Assembly (NCBI GenBank): GCA_002719335.1
Contig: PBHE01000027.1
Coordinates: forward strand, 1 to 32,516
Length of the DNA: 32,516 bases
Direction of reading: 5' to 3'
DNA from: Acidimicrobiaceae bacterium
GTDB taxonomy: Bacteria; Actinomycetota; Acidimicrobiia; Acidimicrobiales; Poriferisodalaceae
Shown: in pieces, positions 23,078 to 31,292 of the stretch
How the letters are laid out: each line of letters begins with the position of its first letter
Position numbering within the stretch: the stretch's first letter is position 1
Notes under the pieces: model-generated
Seen by the model: only the letters and a program-made list of their open reading frames with translations
Databases searched by the model: none
What the model was told of the DNA's origin: nothing
Translations under genes and position numbers: made by a program

Positions 23078-24430
23078 TTATTCAGAATGCGGAGGCGCGG
23101 AAGCTCCCGCTGATGCAGTCTCAGAGTCAGCGATATCTAAAGCTCGGTCGAAAATTGTTAGCGCCCAGTCAATCTGACTGTGGTCAACAACGAGCGGGGG
23201 GTTGGCAAAAAGGAAGGGACCGCGAAGAGCACACGAGAGGCCTTCCGTATCAAATAGTTTCCTCATATCTTGGTCAGCTTGACTAGACGGGCCTGTCAGG
23301 GGGAAGAGCTCAAGGCGGCTGTCCTGGTCGTATACCAACTCCAGCGCCGTGAATAAGCCCCGACCGCGCACATCGCCAACGCTGACATGTCGGGAAGCTA
23401 AGTCCTGGAGACCTTCGAGGAGGTAACCACCCATCTTTTTCGAGCGCTCAATCAGATTATCGCTCTCGTAAATGGGAATCGTTGCACTTGCTGCCGCGAG
23501 CCCCACAGGGTGGCTCTGATAAGTAAGACCGGATCCCAACGGACGGTCATGCACAGCCTCCGCTATGTCGTCGCTAACAATGCACGCCCCTAACGGGACA
23601 TACCCAGATGTGATCCCCTTGGCAACAGTCATGATGTCGGGAGTAACCCCATCATGGTCGACAGCGAACCATTCTCCAGTCCGACCGAAACCCGTCATGA
23701 CCTCATCACAAATGAGGAGAATGCCGTGTCGATCACAGAGAGCTCGGAGGCCAGATAGCCAACCATCGGGCGGAACAATCAAACCATTGGAACCGGTTAC
23801 CGGTTCAACAATCACTGCGGCAATGGTGTGCGCACCTTCCAGTCGAACTATTTGCTCGATTTGGTCCAAGTTGAATTCACAGAACTCTTTTTCGTCAGTA
23901 ATCCAAGGACATCTGTAGTGGTAGGGGTCCGGGATCCGAACAATGTCACCCATGCCTCCCTCGACTGGCTCGCGCCTCGGATCGCCCCCTAGGGCTAAGA
24001 CTTGATGGGTCGAGCCATGATAGGACCGGTATCGCGACAAGATCTTCCTTCGCCCTGTGACCAACCGAGCAGTTCGGATAGCCGCTTCGTTAGCATCCGA
24101 GCCACTAAGCGTGAAAAAGGACTTTGTCAATCCATTCGGCGTGATCTCGGCCAGCTTTTTAGCGACCTCGGCTCGGACTTCAGTCACCATAAACGGTGAC
24201 ACAAAAGACACCTTGCTCATCTGATGAGCAACCGCTTCCGTGATTCGCTGATCTCCGTGACCGATGTTTACGTTCATCGCGATGGAGTTAAAATCAAGAA
24301 TCTGACGGCCGTCCACGGTGTAGAGGTAGCAACCCTCTCCCCGATCTATCGCTAAAGGGTTTACCTCTTGAGTACCCCATTCGAACAACGAATAGGACCG
24401 ACACAGGTCAACTATTTCCGCTGCATTCAC
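23078..24430 (-). CDS. Class III PLP aminotransferase, probably beta-alanine/omega-amino acid:pyruvate type
   Basis: The 450-residue protein begins at a GTG with an AGGTGG ribosome site. The PLP site is intact: Lys271 (TVAKGITSGYVPLGA) as Schiff-base lysine, Asp242 (LLICDEVMTGFGRTG) as pyridine-nitrogen partner, and SGSDANEAAIRTARL around 109-123 for phosphate binding, with RYRSYHGST after it. It belongs to the omega-amino acid (beta-alanine, taurine, GABA) transaminase group. Placed between the dihydropyrimidinase and the carbamoyl amidase, it should take the freed amino acid (beta-alanine or 2-methyl-beta-alanine) to a semialdehyde. The gene follows the amidase by 26 bases and precedes the dihydropyrimidinase by 13 bases. 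Confidence 0.9.
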   Translation of the reverse strand: MNAAEIVDLCRSYSLFEWGTQEVNPLAIDRGEGCYLYTVDGRQILDFNSIAMNVNIGHGDQRITEAVAHQMSKVSFVSPFMVTEVRAEVAKKLAEITPNGLTKSFFTLSGSDANEAAIRTARLVTGRRKILSRYRSYHGSTHQVLALGGDPRREPVEGGMGDIVRIPDPYHYRCPWITDEKEFCEFNLDQIEQIVRLEGAHTIAAVIVEPVTGSNGLIVPPDGWLSGLRALCDRHGILLICDEVMTGFGRTGEWFAVDHDGVTPDIMTVAKGITSGYVPLGACIVSDDIAEAVHDRPLGSGLTYQSHPVGLAAASATIPIYESDNLIERSKKMGGYLLEGLQDLASRHVSVGDVRGRGLFTALELVYDQDSRLELFPLTGPSSQADQDMRKLFDTEGLSCALRGPFLFANPPLVVDHSQIDWALTIFDRALDIADSETASAGASAPPHSE

Positions 24431-24456
24431 GAACCCACCTAGCTTTCGCTATCCCT

Positions 24457-25287
24457 TTAGGGCGCAACTAAGGCGTCATAGGTATCGGGTCGTCGGTCAC
24501 GCCAAAAGAGCAGATCCACTCTCGCTTCACGTACAGAGTCAAAGTCAAGGTCGGCGATAATGATCTCCTCTTCTTCACCTGCCTCCGCCAATATCTCTCC
24601 GTAGGGATCGCAGAAGTAGCTGTGACCGTAAAACTCGTTAGGTCCTTCGGACTCAACACCAACCCTGTTAATGGTGCCCACATAATAAAGGTTGGCAATA
24701 GCGTGTCCGCGTTGCTCGGTGAACCAAAGCTTTCTCGATCTGCCCGCTGTCGCAGACGGGATGAACACGAGTTCCGCACCGTTCAGCGCTAATGCCCGTG
24801 CGCCTTCCGGAAAGTGACGGTCATAGCAGATGTATACGCCGACCTTACCCACTGAAGTGTCGAACACTGGGTACCCCAGGTTGCCAGGCTTGAAGTAAAA
24901 CTTTTCCTGGAAATTTGGTCCGTGGGGAATGTGATTCTTTCGGTACTTACCCAGATAGGAACCATCAGAGTCAATAACAACCGCCGTGTTGTAGTAGAAG
25001 GCATCCGCTTTTTCAAAAAGCGGCACAACCAATACCATCTCGAGCTCCTTCGCAAGCTCTGCCATTGTCTGAGTCGTCGACCCGTCGGGGACGTCTTCGG
25101 CTATGTCAAACCATTTAGGGTCTTCTGTCTGACAGAAATACGGGCCGGTCGAAAGCTCTTGTAGGCAGGTGATCTGGGCGCCTTTCGCGGCAGCCTCCCT
25201 TAGGAGGGAGGACTGCCGTTCAAGCATTGCTTCCACGGGTTGAATCCCCGTTGTTTGAATCAGCGCGGCTCTAACAACAGAGGCCAT
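24457..25287 (-). CDS. Nitrilase-superfamily amidase, probably beta-ureidopropionase/N-carbamoyl amidase
   Basis: The 276-residue enzyme carries the nitrilase Glu-Lys-Cys triad: Glu44 (CLQELSTGPYFC), Lys117 (YRKNHIP) and Cys154 (VYICYDRHFPEG), with a second Glu (Glu128) in the usual pre-Cys loop. The sequence around the Cys is typical of beta-ureidopropionases and N-carbamoylputrescine amidases, which release NH3 and CO2 from N-carbamoyl amines. The operon position, before a transaminase and dihydropyrimidinase, supports beta-ureidopropionase. The start ATG at 25287 has GGGAG 8 bases upstream, and this ribosome site overlaps the stop region of the binding-protein gene. Because the M20 gene at 30072 encodes another carbamoylase, one of the two may serve a different substrate or stereoisomer. 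Confidence 0.9.
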   Translation of the reverse strand: MASVVRAALIQTTGIQPVEAMLERQSSLLREAAAKGAQITCLQELSTGPYFCQTEDPKWFDIAEDVPDGSTTQTMAELAKELEMVLVVPLFEKADAFYYNTAVVIDSDGSYLGKYRKNHIPHGPNFQEKFYFKPGNLGYPVFDTSVGKVGVYICYDRHFPEGARALALNGAELVFIPSATAGRSRKLWFTEQRGHAIANLYYVGTINRVGVESEGPNEFYGHSYFCDPYGEILAEAGEEEEIIIADLDFDSVREARVDLLFWRDRRPDTYDALVAP

Positions 25288-25299
25288 GACTTACTCTCC

Positions 25300-26385
25300 C
25301 TAACCGAAGAGTTCTCTAGGGTCGAGATCCATGGGTTTGAAGTTGTTGCCTTTCAGGTCCCCCTCAGGCATCTTTTCGCTGCGGAACGCGCGATCACGGT
25401 GGGACATGTCATAGGAGTCCCTCGAAGCAGGGCTTCCGATAACTCCGTAGTTGTAGAGGATGTCCGCCGTTTGCTGGTACATGTCATCGGTCAAGTTAAA
25501 CAAGCCGTTTGTCGAAGGCCATAGCAGCTTGTTGACCTCATTCATCTGCCATGTCTGGAAATCACGTGGCAGCGCAGGGCCTTCGCGCAGAACGATGTCG
25601 ATACAGCTATCTGGGTTATCCCGGCAGTGAATCCAACCGCGACCCGTTGCTCGAATAAACCTTTCTGCAATGTCAGGATTAGCAGCTAGCCAGGCTTCCG
25701 TGGTGACAAGGGAATCCTCAAGTGTGTTGGTTCCCTCTTCGTTCGGATTCCACAGGAGAATCTCCCTATCGCTTTCATTGCCAGCGAGAGCCTGTGCGTA
25801 CTCGTTGTAGGTCATCGCAGAGGCGAGATCTAGTTGGCCATCAAGGAACGCGACCATGTCCCATCCTTGGCTGAAGATATTCGCGTCTGAATCCACGTTC
25901 ATGCCGTACTTGCCAAAGGCTGCGGATACCTTCGGCTCAAAGCCACCCCAAAGCCCAATGGTCTTTCCAGCCCAGTCCGGAACCCCATCGATACCTAGAT
26001 CATCGAAATAGACGAGCCGATAGGCGCCCCGCTCAAACACTTGCCCCATACTCACAACGTCGGCACCGGCTTCGCGAGAAGTTAGGACCACCCCAAATGG
26101 CTGGATCACTATGTCGCTATCACCGGAAATCAGTAATTGGATCGGATTGATGTCCGGACCGCCCGGTTGAATCGTCACATCCAGATTTTCATCCGCATAA
26201 AAACCCTGGTCCAAGGCTGCGTGATACCCAGCGAACTGAGCCTGCGTCACCCATTGAAGGGTCAGCTTTACCTTGTCTGGCCCCCCGCTTGCTCCTCCAG
26301 AATCATCTGAACTCCCGCAAGCCGCGGCCAATAGTCCCAATACTCCCAATACGAGCGCTACAAACTTCATTCTTGAAGATCGCAT
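25300..26385 (-). CDS. NMT1/THI5-like ABC transporter substrate-binding lipoprotein
   Basis: The 361-residue protein has a lipoprotein signal peptide (basic MRSSRMK, hydrophobic core, LLAAAC lipobox with Cys23) and a Gly/Ser/Asp-rich linker. It then begins VKLTLQWVTQAQFAGYHAALDQGFYADENLDVTIQPGG, which is split here as the known domain start: the TLQW, FAGYHAA and GFYADENLDVT pieces are the NMT1/THI5-like signature. Related proteins bind thiamin pyrimidine precursors, riboflavin, or various nitrogen/sulfur compounds. The start ATG has a GGGAGG ribosome site 6 bases upstream (plus 26391-26397). It is encoded after the permeases and ATPase and before the amidase, so the ligand is likely the pathway substrate, a pyrimidine, hydantoin or ureide. 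Confidence 0.9.
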   Translation of the reverse strand: MRSSRMKFVALVLGVLGLLAAACGSSDDSGGASGGPDKVKLTLQWVTQAQFAGYHAALDQGFYADENLDVTIQPGGPDINPIQLLISGDSDIVIQPFGVVLTSREAGADVVSMGQVFERGAYRLVYFDDLGIDGVPDWAGKTIGLWGGFEPKVSAAFGKYGMNVDSDANIFSQGWDMVAFLDGQLDLASAMTYNEYAQALAGNESDREILLWNPNEEGTNTLEDSLVTTEAWLAANPDIAERFIRATGRGWIHCRDNPDSCIDIVLREGPALPRDFQTWQMNEVNKLLWPSTNGLFNLTDDMYQQTADILYNYGVIGSPASRDSYDMSHRDRAFRSEKMPEGDLKGNNFKPMDLDPRELFG

Positions 26386-26459
26386 CGTTGTCCTCCCAAA
26401 AACTCCTGCCGAATTCCCGTACGTTATCCGAAGCCAGATATACGCGCCTGTAAAAAGAT

Positions 26460-27278
26460 TTAAGCCTCTTGACGAGACGCGTGCCAGCGCAGGAAATACC
26501 GATCAAGCATTGAAACAGCGACAAACACCAGGACTCCAAGTAGGCACGCCATAACAATCGCTGACCAAACTTGAACCGTGTGAAGCATGGTCGATTCGCG
26601 CCGTATATAGGCACCGAGAGTTGAGACACTCCCCCCAAAGTATTCCGAGATAATCGCAATAATGATCGACAGCGGTACCGCTGTCCGAAGCCCTGCCATC
26701 ACGTAAGGCAACGCTCGAGGAAGCACTAGCGCGGTCATTCGCGTCAACCAACCAGCAGAAATGGAACGCATCAAGTCATCATGCTCAGAGGTCCCGCTAA
26801 AACCCCTTGAAGCAAAGGTAAACATGATCGGCGCGACTCCTACACACACCATCGCCACAACTGCCTTAGATGTAACTCCGAAAAAAACAGTCATCACCGG
26901 GTACAGAGCGACCACCGGAAGGGCCTTGACCGTCGATGAGTAGCTGAGAAGTCCTTGATTGAGCCACCGAATTCCATGCACCAGCGCCGCCAACGTGATC
27001 GCGATAACAGAGCCAACCAACACACCTTTAGCTGATTCAACTCCAGTATTGCGGGCGAGCTCCACAAGAATGTCGAAGTCTTCAACGAATTTGACCCAGA
27101 TAACCGAGGGGGCTGGCAACATCAATACGTGGACATCGCCGAGTCTGACCGCCAGTTCCCAAATCGTGAGCAGAACCACAAAAAAGAGGGTCGGTATTAG
27201 GACTACGCCTACAGGAAAATTGGCCCAATCGACTCGAGATCGAGCGTCTTTCGAACCGATGGCTTCCGTCCTGGTCAT
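26460..27278 (-). CDS. ABC importer permease (SsuC/ThiX-type), first of two
   Basis: The 272-residue membrane protein starts at an ATG that overlaps the ATPase stop by one base. It has about six hydrophobic segments, the first at residues 20-45 (FPVGVVLIPTLFFVVLL). The cytosolic EAA-like loop reads SAGWLTRMTALVLPRALPYV around residues 170-190, where it contacts the ATPase. It belongs to the BPD_transp_1 permeases of nitrate/taurine/thiamin-pyrimidine importers. Most such systems have one permease gene acting as a homodimer; here a second distinct permease lies at 28072, so the pore is probably a heterodimer. Confidence 0.9.
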   Translation of the reverse strand: MTRTEAIGSKDARSRVDWANFPVGVVLIPTLFFVVLLTIWELAVRLGDVHVLMLPAPSVIWVKFVEDFDILVELARNTGVESAKGVLVGSVIAITLAALVHGIRWLNQGLLSYSSTVKALPVVALYPVMTVFFGVTSKAVVAMVCVGVAPIMFTFASRGFSGTSEHDDLMRSISAGWLTRMTALVLPRALPYVMAGLRTAVPLSIIIAIISEYFGGSVSTLGAYIRRESTMLHTVQVWSAIVMACLLGVLVFVAVSMLDRYFLRWHASRQEA

Positions 27279-28069
27279 CAGGTTGCGCCGCTGGCTTCAA
27301 CCAAGGCACGCCGGACCTCAATGACAAGTTCGTAGAATTCAGGCATGTCCCGAGTTTGGGCATTTCTTGGGTAAGGCAAATCAACCTCGATCAGCCTCGT
27401 AATTCGGCCAGGTCGACTCGACATCACTGCAACTTGGGACGAAAGAAAAACCGCCTCGGTGATGCTGTGGGTGATGAACAAAATAGTCGCTGAAAGTTTG
27501 CCCCAGATTCTCATCAACTCAAGGTTCAACCTGTCCCGGGTGATTTCATCTAATGCCCCGAAGGGCTCATCCATGAGGAGAACACTCGGGTTGGTTGACA
27601 AGGCTCTTGCTATTGCGACGCGTTGTTGCATACCACCGGACAGCTGCCAGGGATGATGCCTTGTGAATGACGCCAAACCCACCAATTCGAGCATTTCATT
27701 AGCCGTCTGATTGCGAGTGAGGCGACCCACCCCCATCACCTGAAGGGGAAGCGTGACATTACGTAGCACCGTGCGCCATGGAAGCAAATTAGGTGACTGG
27801 AAAACGACGCCGAACTCACGGGCAGCCCTAGCTTCCGCCGGACTCTTACCGTTTACTGAAAGTTCGCCGGTTGACGGCTCTAATAGATCCGAAAAGGCCT
27901 TCAAAAGAGTCGATTTACCGCAGCCTGAGGGCCCGATGACCGACGTAAACCCGCCCTGTGCGACCTCAAGCTCCACAGCTTCTAACGCCTGAACGTCACC
28001 ACCTTTACTTAAAAATCTCTTTCCCACGCCGGAAGCCTGGAGTCCAAGTGTTGCCATTTCGTTAGTCAT
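27278..28069 (-). CDS. ABC importer ATPase (SsuB/ThiZ/TauB-type)
   Basis: The 263-residue ATPase has Walker A GPSGCGKST, Q-loop FQSPNLLPW, signature LSGGMQQR, Walker B VLLMDEPFGALD and the switch His in FITHSITEA. The FGALDEITRDRLNLEL block is typical of the nitrate/sulfonate/taurine/thiamin-precursor importer ATPases. It sits between the two permease genes with 2-base and 1-base junctions, so the three components are co-translated. The start is an ATG at 28069; a second ATG four codons later is possible. Confidence 0.94.
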   Translation of the reverse strand: MTNEMATLGLQASGVGKRFLSKGGDVQALEAVELEVAQGGFTSVIGPSGCGKSTLLKAFSDLLEPSTGELSVNGKSPAEARAAREFGVVFQSPNLLPWRTVLRNVTLPLQVMGVGRLTRNQTANEMLELVGLASFTRHHPWQLSGGMQQRVAIARALSTNPSVLLMDEPFGALDEITRDRLNLELMRIWGKLSATILFITHSITEAVFLSSQVAVMSSRPGRITRLIEVDLPYPRNAQTRDMPEFYELVIEVRRALVEASGAT

Positions 28070-28071
28070 GG

Positions 28072-28944
28072 TTAGAGCACTTCTCCCTGAGATCTAGGGC
28101 CGAGAGCAAAATACGCCGCCAGCCGCACCGAGAGCACAAACACCGCACCCAGAGCGCAAGAGGCCAAGGCGACACAATAAAGCGCTCGCGGCTCCACTAT
28201 GTAGAACTGCCAAGAAGTCAGAATCACCACACCGAGACCTTCTTTCGACCCGAAAGGTAATTCGGCGACAATTGCTCCGACCACTGAAAAGGCTGCCGCT
28301 GTCTCCAGTCCTACGAAGATAAGTGGTGAAGCAAACGGAATCTCCAAGAGTCTCAAACTCGTCCGCTTTGACGCACCGTAGGTTCGCAATAAATCATGGC
28401 TTTCCTGCGGCACGGACTGGATCCCTCGCGCCGTCGCGACGGTCACTGGAAAGAAGGTCAGATATGTCGTAATCACCGTCTTCGTGACTCCACCGGTACC
28501 GAGCCACAACACCAATGCAGGTGCAATCGCAACTATGGGTACCGCCTGCGCAGCAACGATAAGGGGCATGAGGCCATTGCCAACAAGCCGACTTCGAGCG
28601 ATAAAAACCCCTGTGGTCAATCCAAAAGTCGTTCCGACAAGAAGGCCTACCAGGCTCGCCTTAGCGGTCGACCAAACATTTTGAAGCAGAAACCAGGTGT
28701 AATTCTCGTCCTGGGATGTCGTACTACCCAAGAAGCGAAGCGTGTCCCACATATGTGGCATCGTTCGGTCCCCGGTACCGGTAACAAACTTAGCGAGCTC
28801 CCAGAGGGCACCCGCAATTAAGAGCAACAGCAGAGCGACGGCAACCTGTCGAACCGCAGCCCAGAAACGTTGCCCGCCTGGGCTTACAACATCGCTGAAT
28901 TCATCTGGAACTGTTAGGTCGGGCTCCGACTCTGCGCTACTCAC
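28072..28944 (-). CDS. ABC importer permease (SsuC/ThiX-type), second of two
   Basis: The 290-residue membrane protein starts at a GTG overlapping the LLM oxidoreductase stop by one base. The first hydrophobic segment is VALLLLLIAGALWELAKFV near residues 35-55, and four or five more follow. The EAA-like loop reads LRTYGASKRTSLRLLEIPFA around 180-200, followed by VGLETAAAFSVVGAIVAE, which is typical of these permeases. It resembles but is not a copy of the permease at 26460. Together with the ATPase and the lipoprotein it forms a complete importer. Confidence 0.9.
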   Translation of the reverse strand: MSSAESEPDLTVPDEFSDVVSPGGQRFWAAVRQVAVALLLLLIAGALWELAKFVTGTGDRTMPHMWDTLRFLGSTTSQDENYTWFLLQNVWSTAKASLVGLLVGTTFGLTTGVFIARSRLVGNGLMPLIVAAQAVPIVAIAPALVLWLGTGGVTKTVITTYLTFFPVTVATARGIQSVPQESHDLLRTYGASKRTSLRLLEIPFASPLIFVGLETAAAFSVVGAIVAELPFGSKEGLGVVILTSWQFYIVEPRALYCVALASCALGAVFVLSVRLAAYFALGPRSQGEVL

Positions 28945-30002
28945 TAGTCCCGAACGTTCCTCAGGTTTGCTGCACTTGCAATTTGCTCAAGAGTGCCATA
29001 GGCATCCGCGCCAAGCGGAGTTAGCACAGACTCAGTGCAGCCATGGTCTACCCAGGCGGAGATTCGGTCAAGCGCCTCAGTTGCGGTGCCACAGGCTGCA
29101 ACGTCTTGAGTCAAATCGTTTGAGACAAGCTTCATTGCTTCTCGTATCTGAGCTTTGGTCGCCGGCCAACCCATAATGGATTTGATTCTCGCCACCAGAT
29201 CCTCGTCAGCACCACAAAATTCAGTTATGTGAGGTTGTTGGGCAATGTATTGGGTGAGAAATTCCTTACAGTCATCAATTGCTTGCTGTCGATCGTCATT
29301 GTTCACCGAAACAGCAATTAGTTGAGGCACCTGAAAGTTATCTAAAGATCGTCCCGACTTTTCTGCACCTTTTTGGATAGCCAAGAGGGCTTCATCGTTA
29401 TAAGAGGGTGGAACCAGAAAATCAAGAAGCGCGCCATCAGCTATTTCTCCAGAAAGGGCACACATGCCCATCCGAACAGCACCGATGTGAATTTCGACTG
29501 GGTAGGAGCGACCAAAGTCATCCGATTTACCATCGAATTTTACGCTGTCAAGATTGACAAACTCACCTTCATAGGTCACCTCTTGCCCATCAAGGAGTTG
29601 CCGGACCACGGTAATTATTTCGCGCATCGCCTTCAAGGGCTTGTTATTCGGTAACCCAACGCGAGTAGCTAGAGGCTCCCACCATCCGCCCAATCCGAGC
29701 CTGATTCGTCCCGGGGCAAGATCATCCAAAGTTTTAGCTGTCACAGCAAGCAACGCCGGGTTTCGAGTCCGATAGGGCAGAATCCCGCTACCAATCTTGA
29801 TGCGCTTTGTGTAGGCCGCTATAACCGACATGGGGACCACTCCATTATTTGCCAAGCGCCCTTCACCAACCCAGATGCATTCAAAACCATGCTCTTCAGC
29901 CCACTGTGCTTGACCAACCATGTCTCCGTAACCGTTGGGCAGGTCAGGCCCACCTGAGCCCATCGGAGCACCGGAACTAATCATCAAACCGAAGTTTTCC
30001 AC
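28944..30002 (-). CDS. LLM-class (luciferase-like, F420 or flavin dependent) oxidoreductase
   Basis: I place the start at the GTG at 30002, because a GGAGGAG lies directly upstream and the protein then begins VENFGLMISSG, a normal first beta strand. A TTG at 30035 would add 11 residues. The 352-residue chain has the bacterial luciferase-like barrel: AEEHGFECIWVGEG, TKRIKIGSGILPYRTRNPAL, LDDLAPGRIRLGLGGWW and a GKSDDF region. The pattern is closest to F420-dependent methylene-tetrahydromethanopterin reductase-like (Mer-type) members rather than the RutA pyrimidine oxygenase, but family reading by eye cannot settle the cofactor. It is translationally coupled to the importer permease, so it likely acts on the imported compound. 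It could supply the missing first redox step of the right-hand pathway. Confidence 0.85.
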   Translation of the reverse strand: MENFGLMISSGAPMGSGGPDLPNGYGDMVGQAQWAEEHGFECIWVGEGRLANNGVVPMSVIAAYTKRIKIGSGILPYRTRNPALLAVTAKTLDDLAPGRIRLGLGGWWEPLATRVGLPNNKPLKAMREIITVVRQLLDGQEVTYEGEFVNLDSVKFDGKSDDFGRSYPVEIHIGAVRMGMCALSGEIADGALLDFLVPPSYNDEALLAIQKGAEKSGRSLDNFQVPQLIAVSVNNDDRQQAIDDCKEFLTQYIAQQPHITEFCGADEDLVARIKSIMGWPATKAQIREAMKLVSNDLTQDVAACGTATEALDRISAWVDHGCTESVLTPLGADAYGTLEQIASAANLRNVRD

Positions 30003-30004
30003 GT

Positions 30005-30011
30005 CTCCTCC
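30005..30011 (-). promoter_or_regulatory. Strong ribosome binding site deciding the LLM gene start
   Basis: GGAGGAG on the minus strand lies just before the GTG at 30002 (four-base spacer from GGAGG). It would sit inside the coding region if the TTG at 30035 were the start, so it argues for the shorter protein. Confidence 0.6.
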
Positions 30012-30071
30012 GAAGGGCTTTCGAGCTAGGGGCAATGTTAGTCAGGAAAGGTAGATCGAAGCTTGGCGCAA

Positions 30072-31292
30072 TCAAGCCGGTTCGGCCAGACGCAACACCG
30101 CCTGAAGGGTTACCTCAGCCCCAGCCGTCGAATGCTCAATGACGATGCTCTCAGCTTCGTTGTGCGATAAACCTTCTTCGCAAGGGATGAACAGCATCCC
30201 AGCGGGTGCAACCCTGTTGACGTAAACGGCGTCATGCCCGGCACCTGAGACGATGTCGATGGGTTCAAAGCCACTTTCAGCCGCGCTTTTTCGAATCGCT
30301 TCTACCACGCTGGCGTTAAAGACCACCGGAGGTGAGTACCAGATCTGTTCAACTGATGCGGAAGGATCAATTGCCGATGCCGTCTCAATCAACTCGTCGT
30401 GCATGCGCGAAAGCTCATCAGGGTCAGGGTGTCGCAGGTCGACCGTCAAGTTGACGCTACCTGCCACAGTGTTTCGAGAACCCGGCATGGACGTGATTAC
30501 ACCCACCGTGGAACGGCCGTCAACACGGGCCTTCGCTATATCATCAGTTGCCGAAATTAAATTAGCCGCGCTGACCATGGCATCAGAACGCCGATCCATT
30601 GGGGTCGTTCCTGCATGGGATTCGAACCCCTTGATAGACACGTCATACCATCGGATACCTTGTACCCCAGTGACTACGCCGACGGGTTTACCATTCGCCT
30701 CTAGAATTGGGCCCTGTTCTATATGTGGTTCAAGGTAATAGCCGACAGGCCGCCCACCGCAAGGTTCGGTCCCCGAGTAACCGATCCGAACCAATTCGTC
30801 TCCCAGTTTCGTGCCATCAGTCGTCACAGCACCTAGCCCCTCTTCTAGGGAAAACTCGCCACCAAACACACCTGATCCAAGCATGGCCGGAGGAAAGCGT
30901 GCCCCCTCTTCGTTGGTCCAGGACACGACCTCAATCGGTGCGTTAGTGCGGTGGCCAGCATCATCAAGTACCCGCAGGATCTCAAGACCGACCATCACGC
31001 CGTATGCTCCGTCAAATTTGCCTCCGGTTGGCTGGCTATCCAAATGGCTACCAATTACCACCGGATCGCGTTCCGGGTCGGCACCCTCTCGTCGCGCGAA
31101 CAGGTTGCCCATCCGGTCAAGATGTACGGCACAGCCAATTTCAACGACCCACTCAACGAACTGATCGCGGCCCGCCTTGTCCGCATCGGTTAACGCGACC
31201 CTGGCCACACCCCCAGCATCGGTGGCACCAATCTCCGCGAGTTCGTGCAGAGTACGCCACAGTCTCTGCCCATCGACGTGTAGGTCAGTCAT
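30072..31292 (-). CDS. M20-family amidohydrolase, hydantoinase/carbamoylase type (N-carbamoyl amino acid or allantoate hydrolase)
   Basis: From the ATG at 31292, with GGAG 8 bases upstream, the protein has 406 residues, the family length. Metal-site residues visible are His83 (GSHLDSQPTGG), Asp94 (KFDGAYG), Glu128/Glu129 (TNEEGARF), a His in EPHIEQGP and a C-terminal His in GLSHNEAE. The GAGHDAVYV segment is also typical. The group includes L-N-carbamoylases, beta-ureidopropionases of the Agrobacterium type and allantoate/ureidoglycine amidohydrolases. Since a nitrilase-type carbamoyl amidase is also encoded, this enzyme may take a different ureide. It is the first gene of the minus operon; 69 bases separate it from the LLM start. 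An in-frame codon at 31325 would add 11 residues without a ribosome site. Confidence 0.9.
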   Translation of the reverse strand: MTDLHVDGQRLWRTLHELAEIGATDAGGVARVALTDADKAGRDQFVEWVVEIGCAVHLDRMGNLFARREGADPERDPVVIGSHLDSQPTGGKFDGAYGVMVGLEILRVLDDAGHRTNAPIEVVSWTNEEGARFPPAMLGSGVFGGEFSLEEGLGAVTTDGTKLGDELVRIGYSGTEPCGGRPVGYYLEPHIEQGPILEANGKPVGVVTGVQGIRWYDVSIKGFESHAGTTPMDRRSDAMVSAANLISATDDIAKARVDGRSTVGVITSMPGSRNTVAGSVNLTVDLRHPDPDELSRMHDELIETASAIDPSASVEQIWYSPPVVFNASVVEAIRKSAAESGFEPIDIVSGAGHDAVYVNRVAPAGMLFIPCEEGLSHNEAESIVIEHSTAGAEVTLQAVLRLAEPA

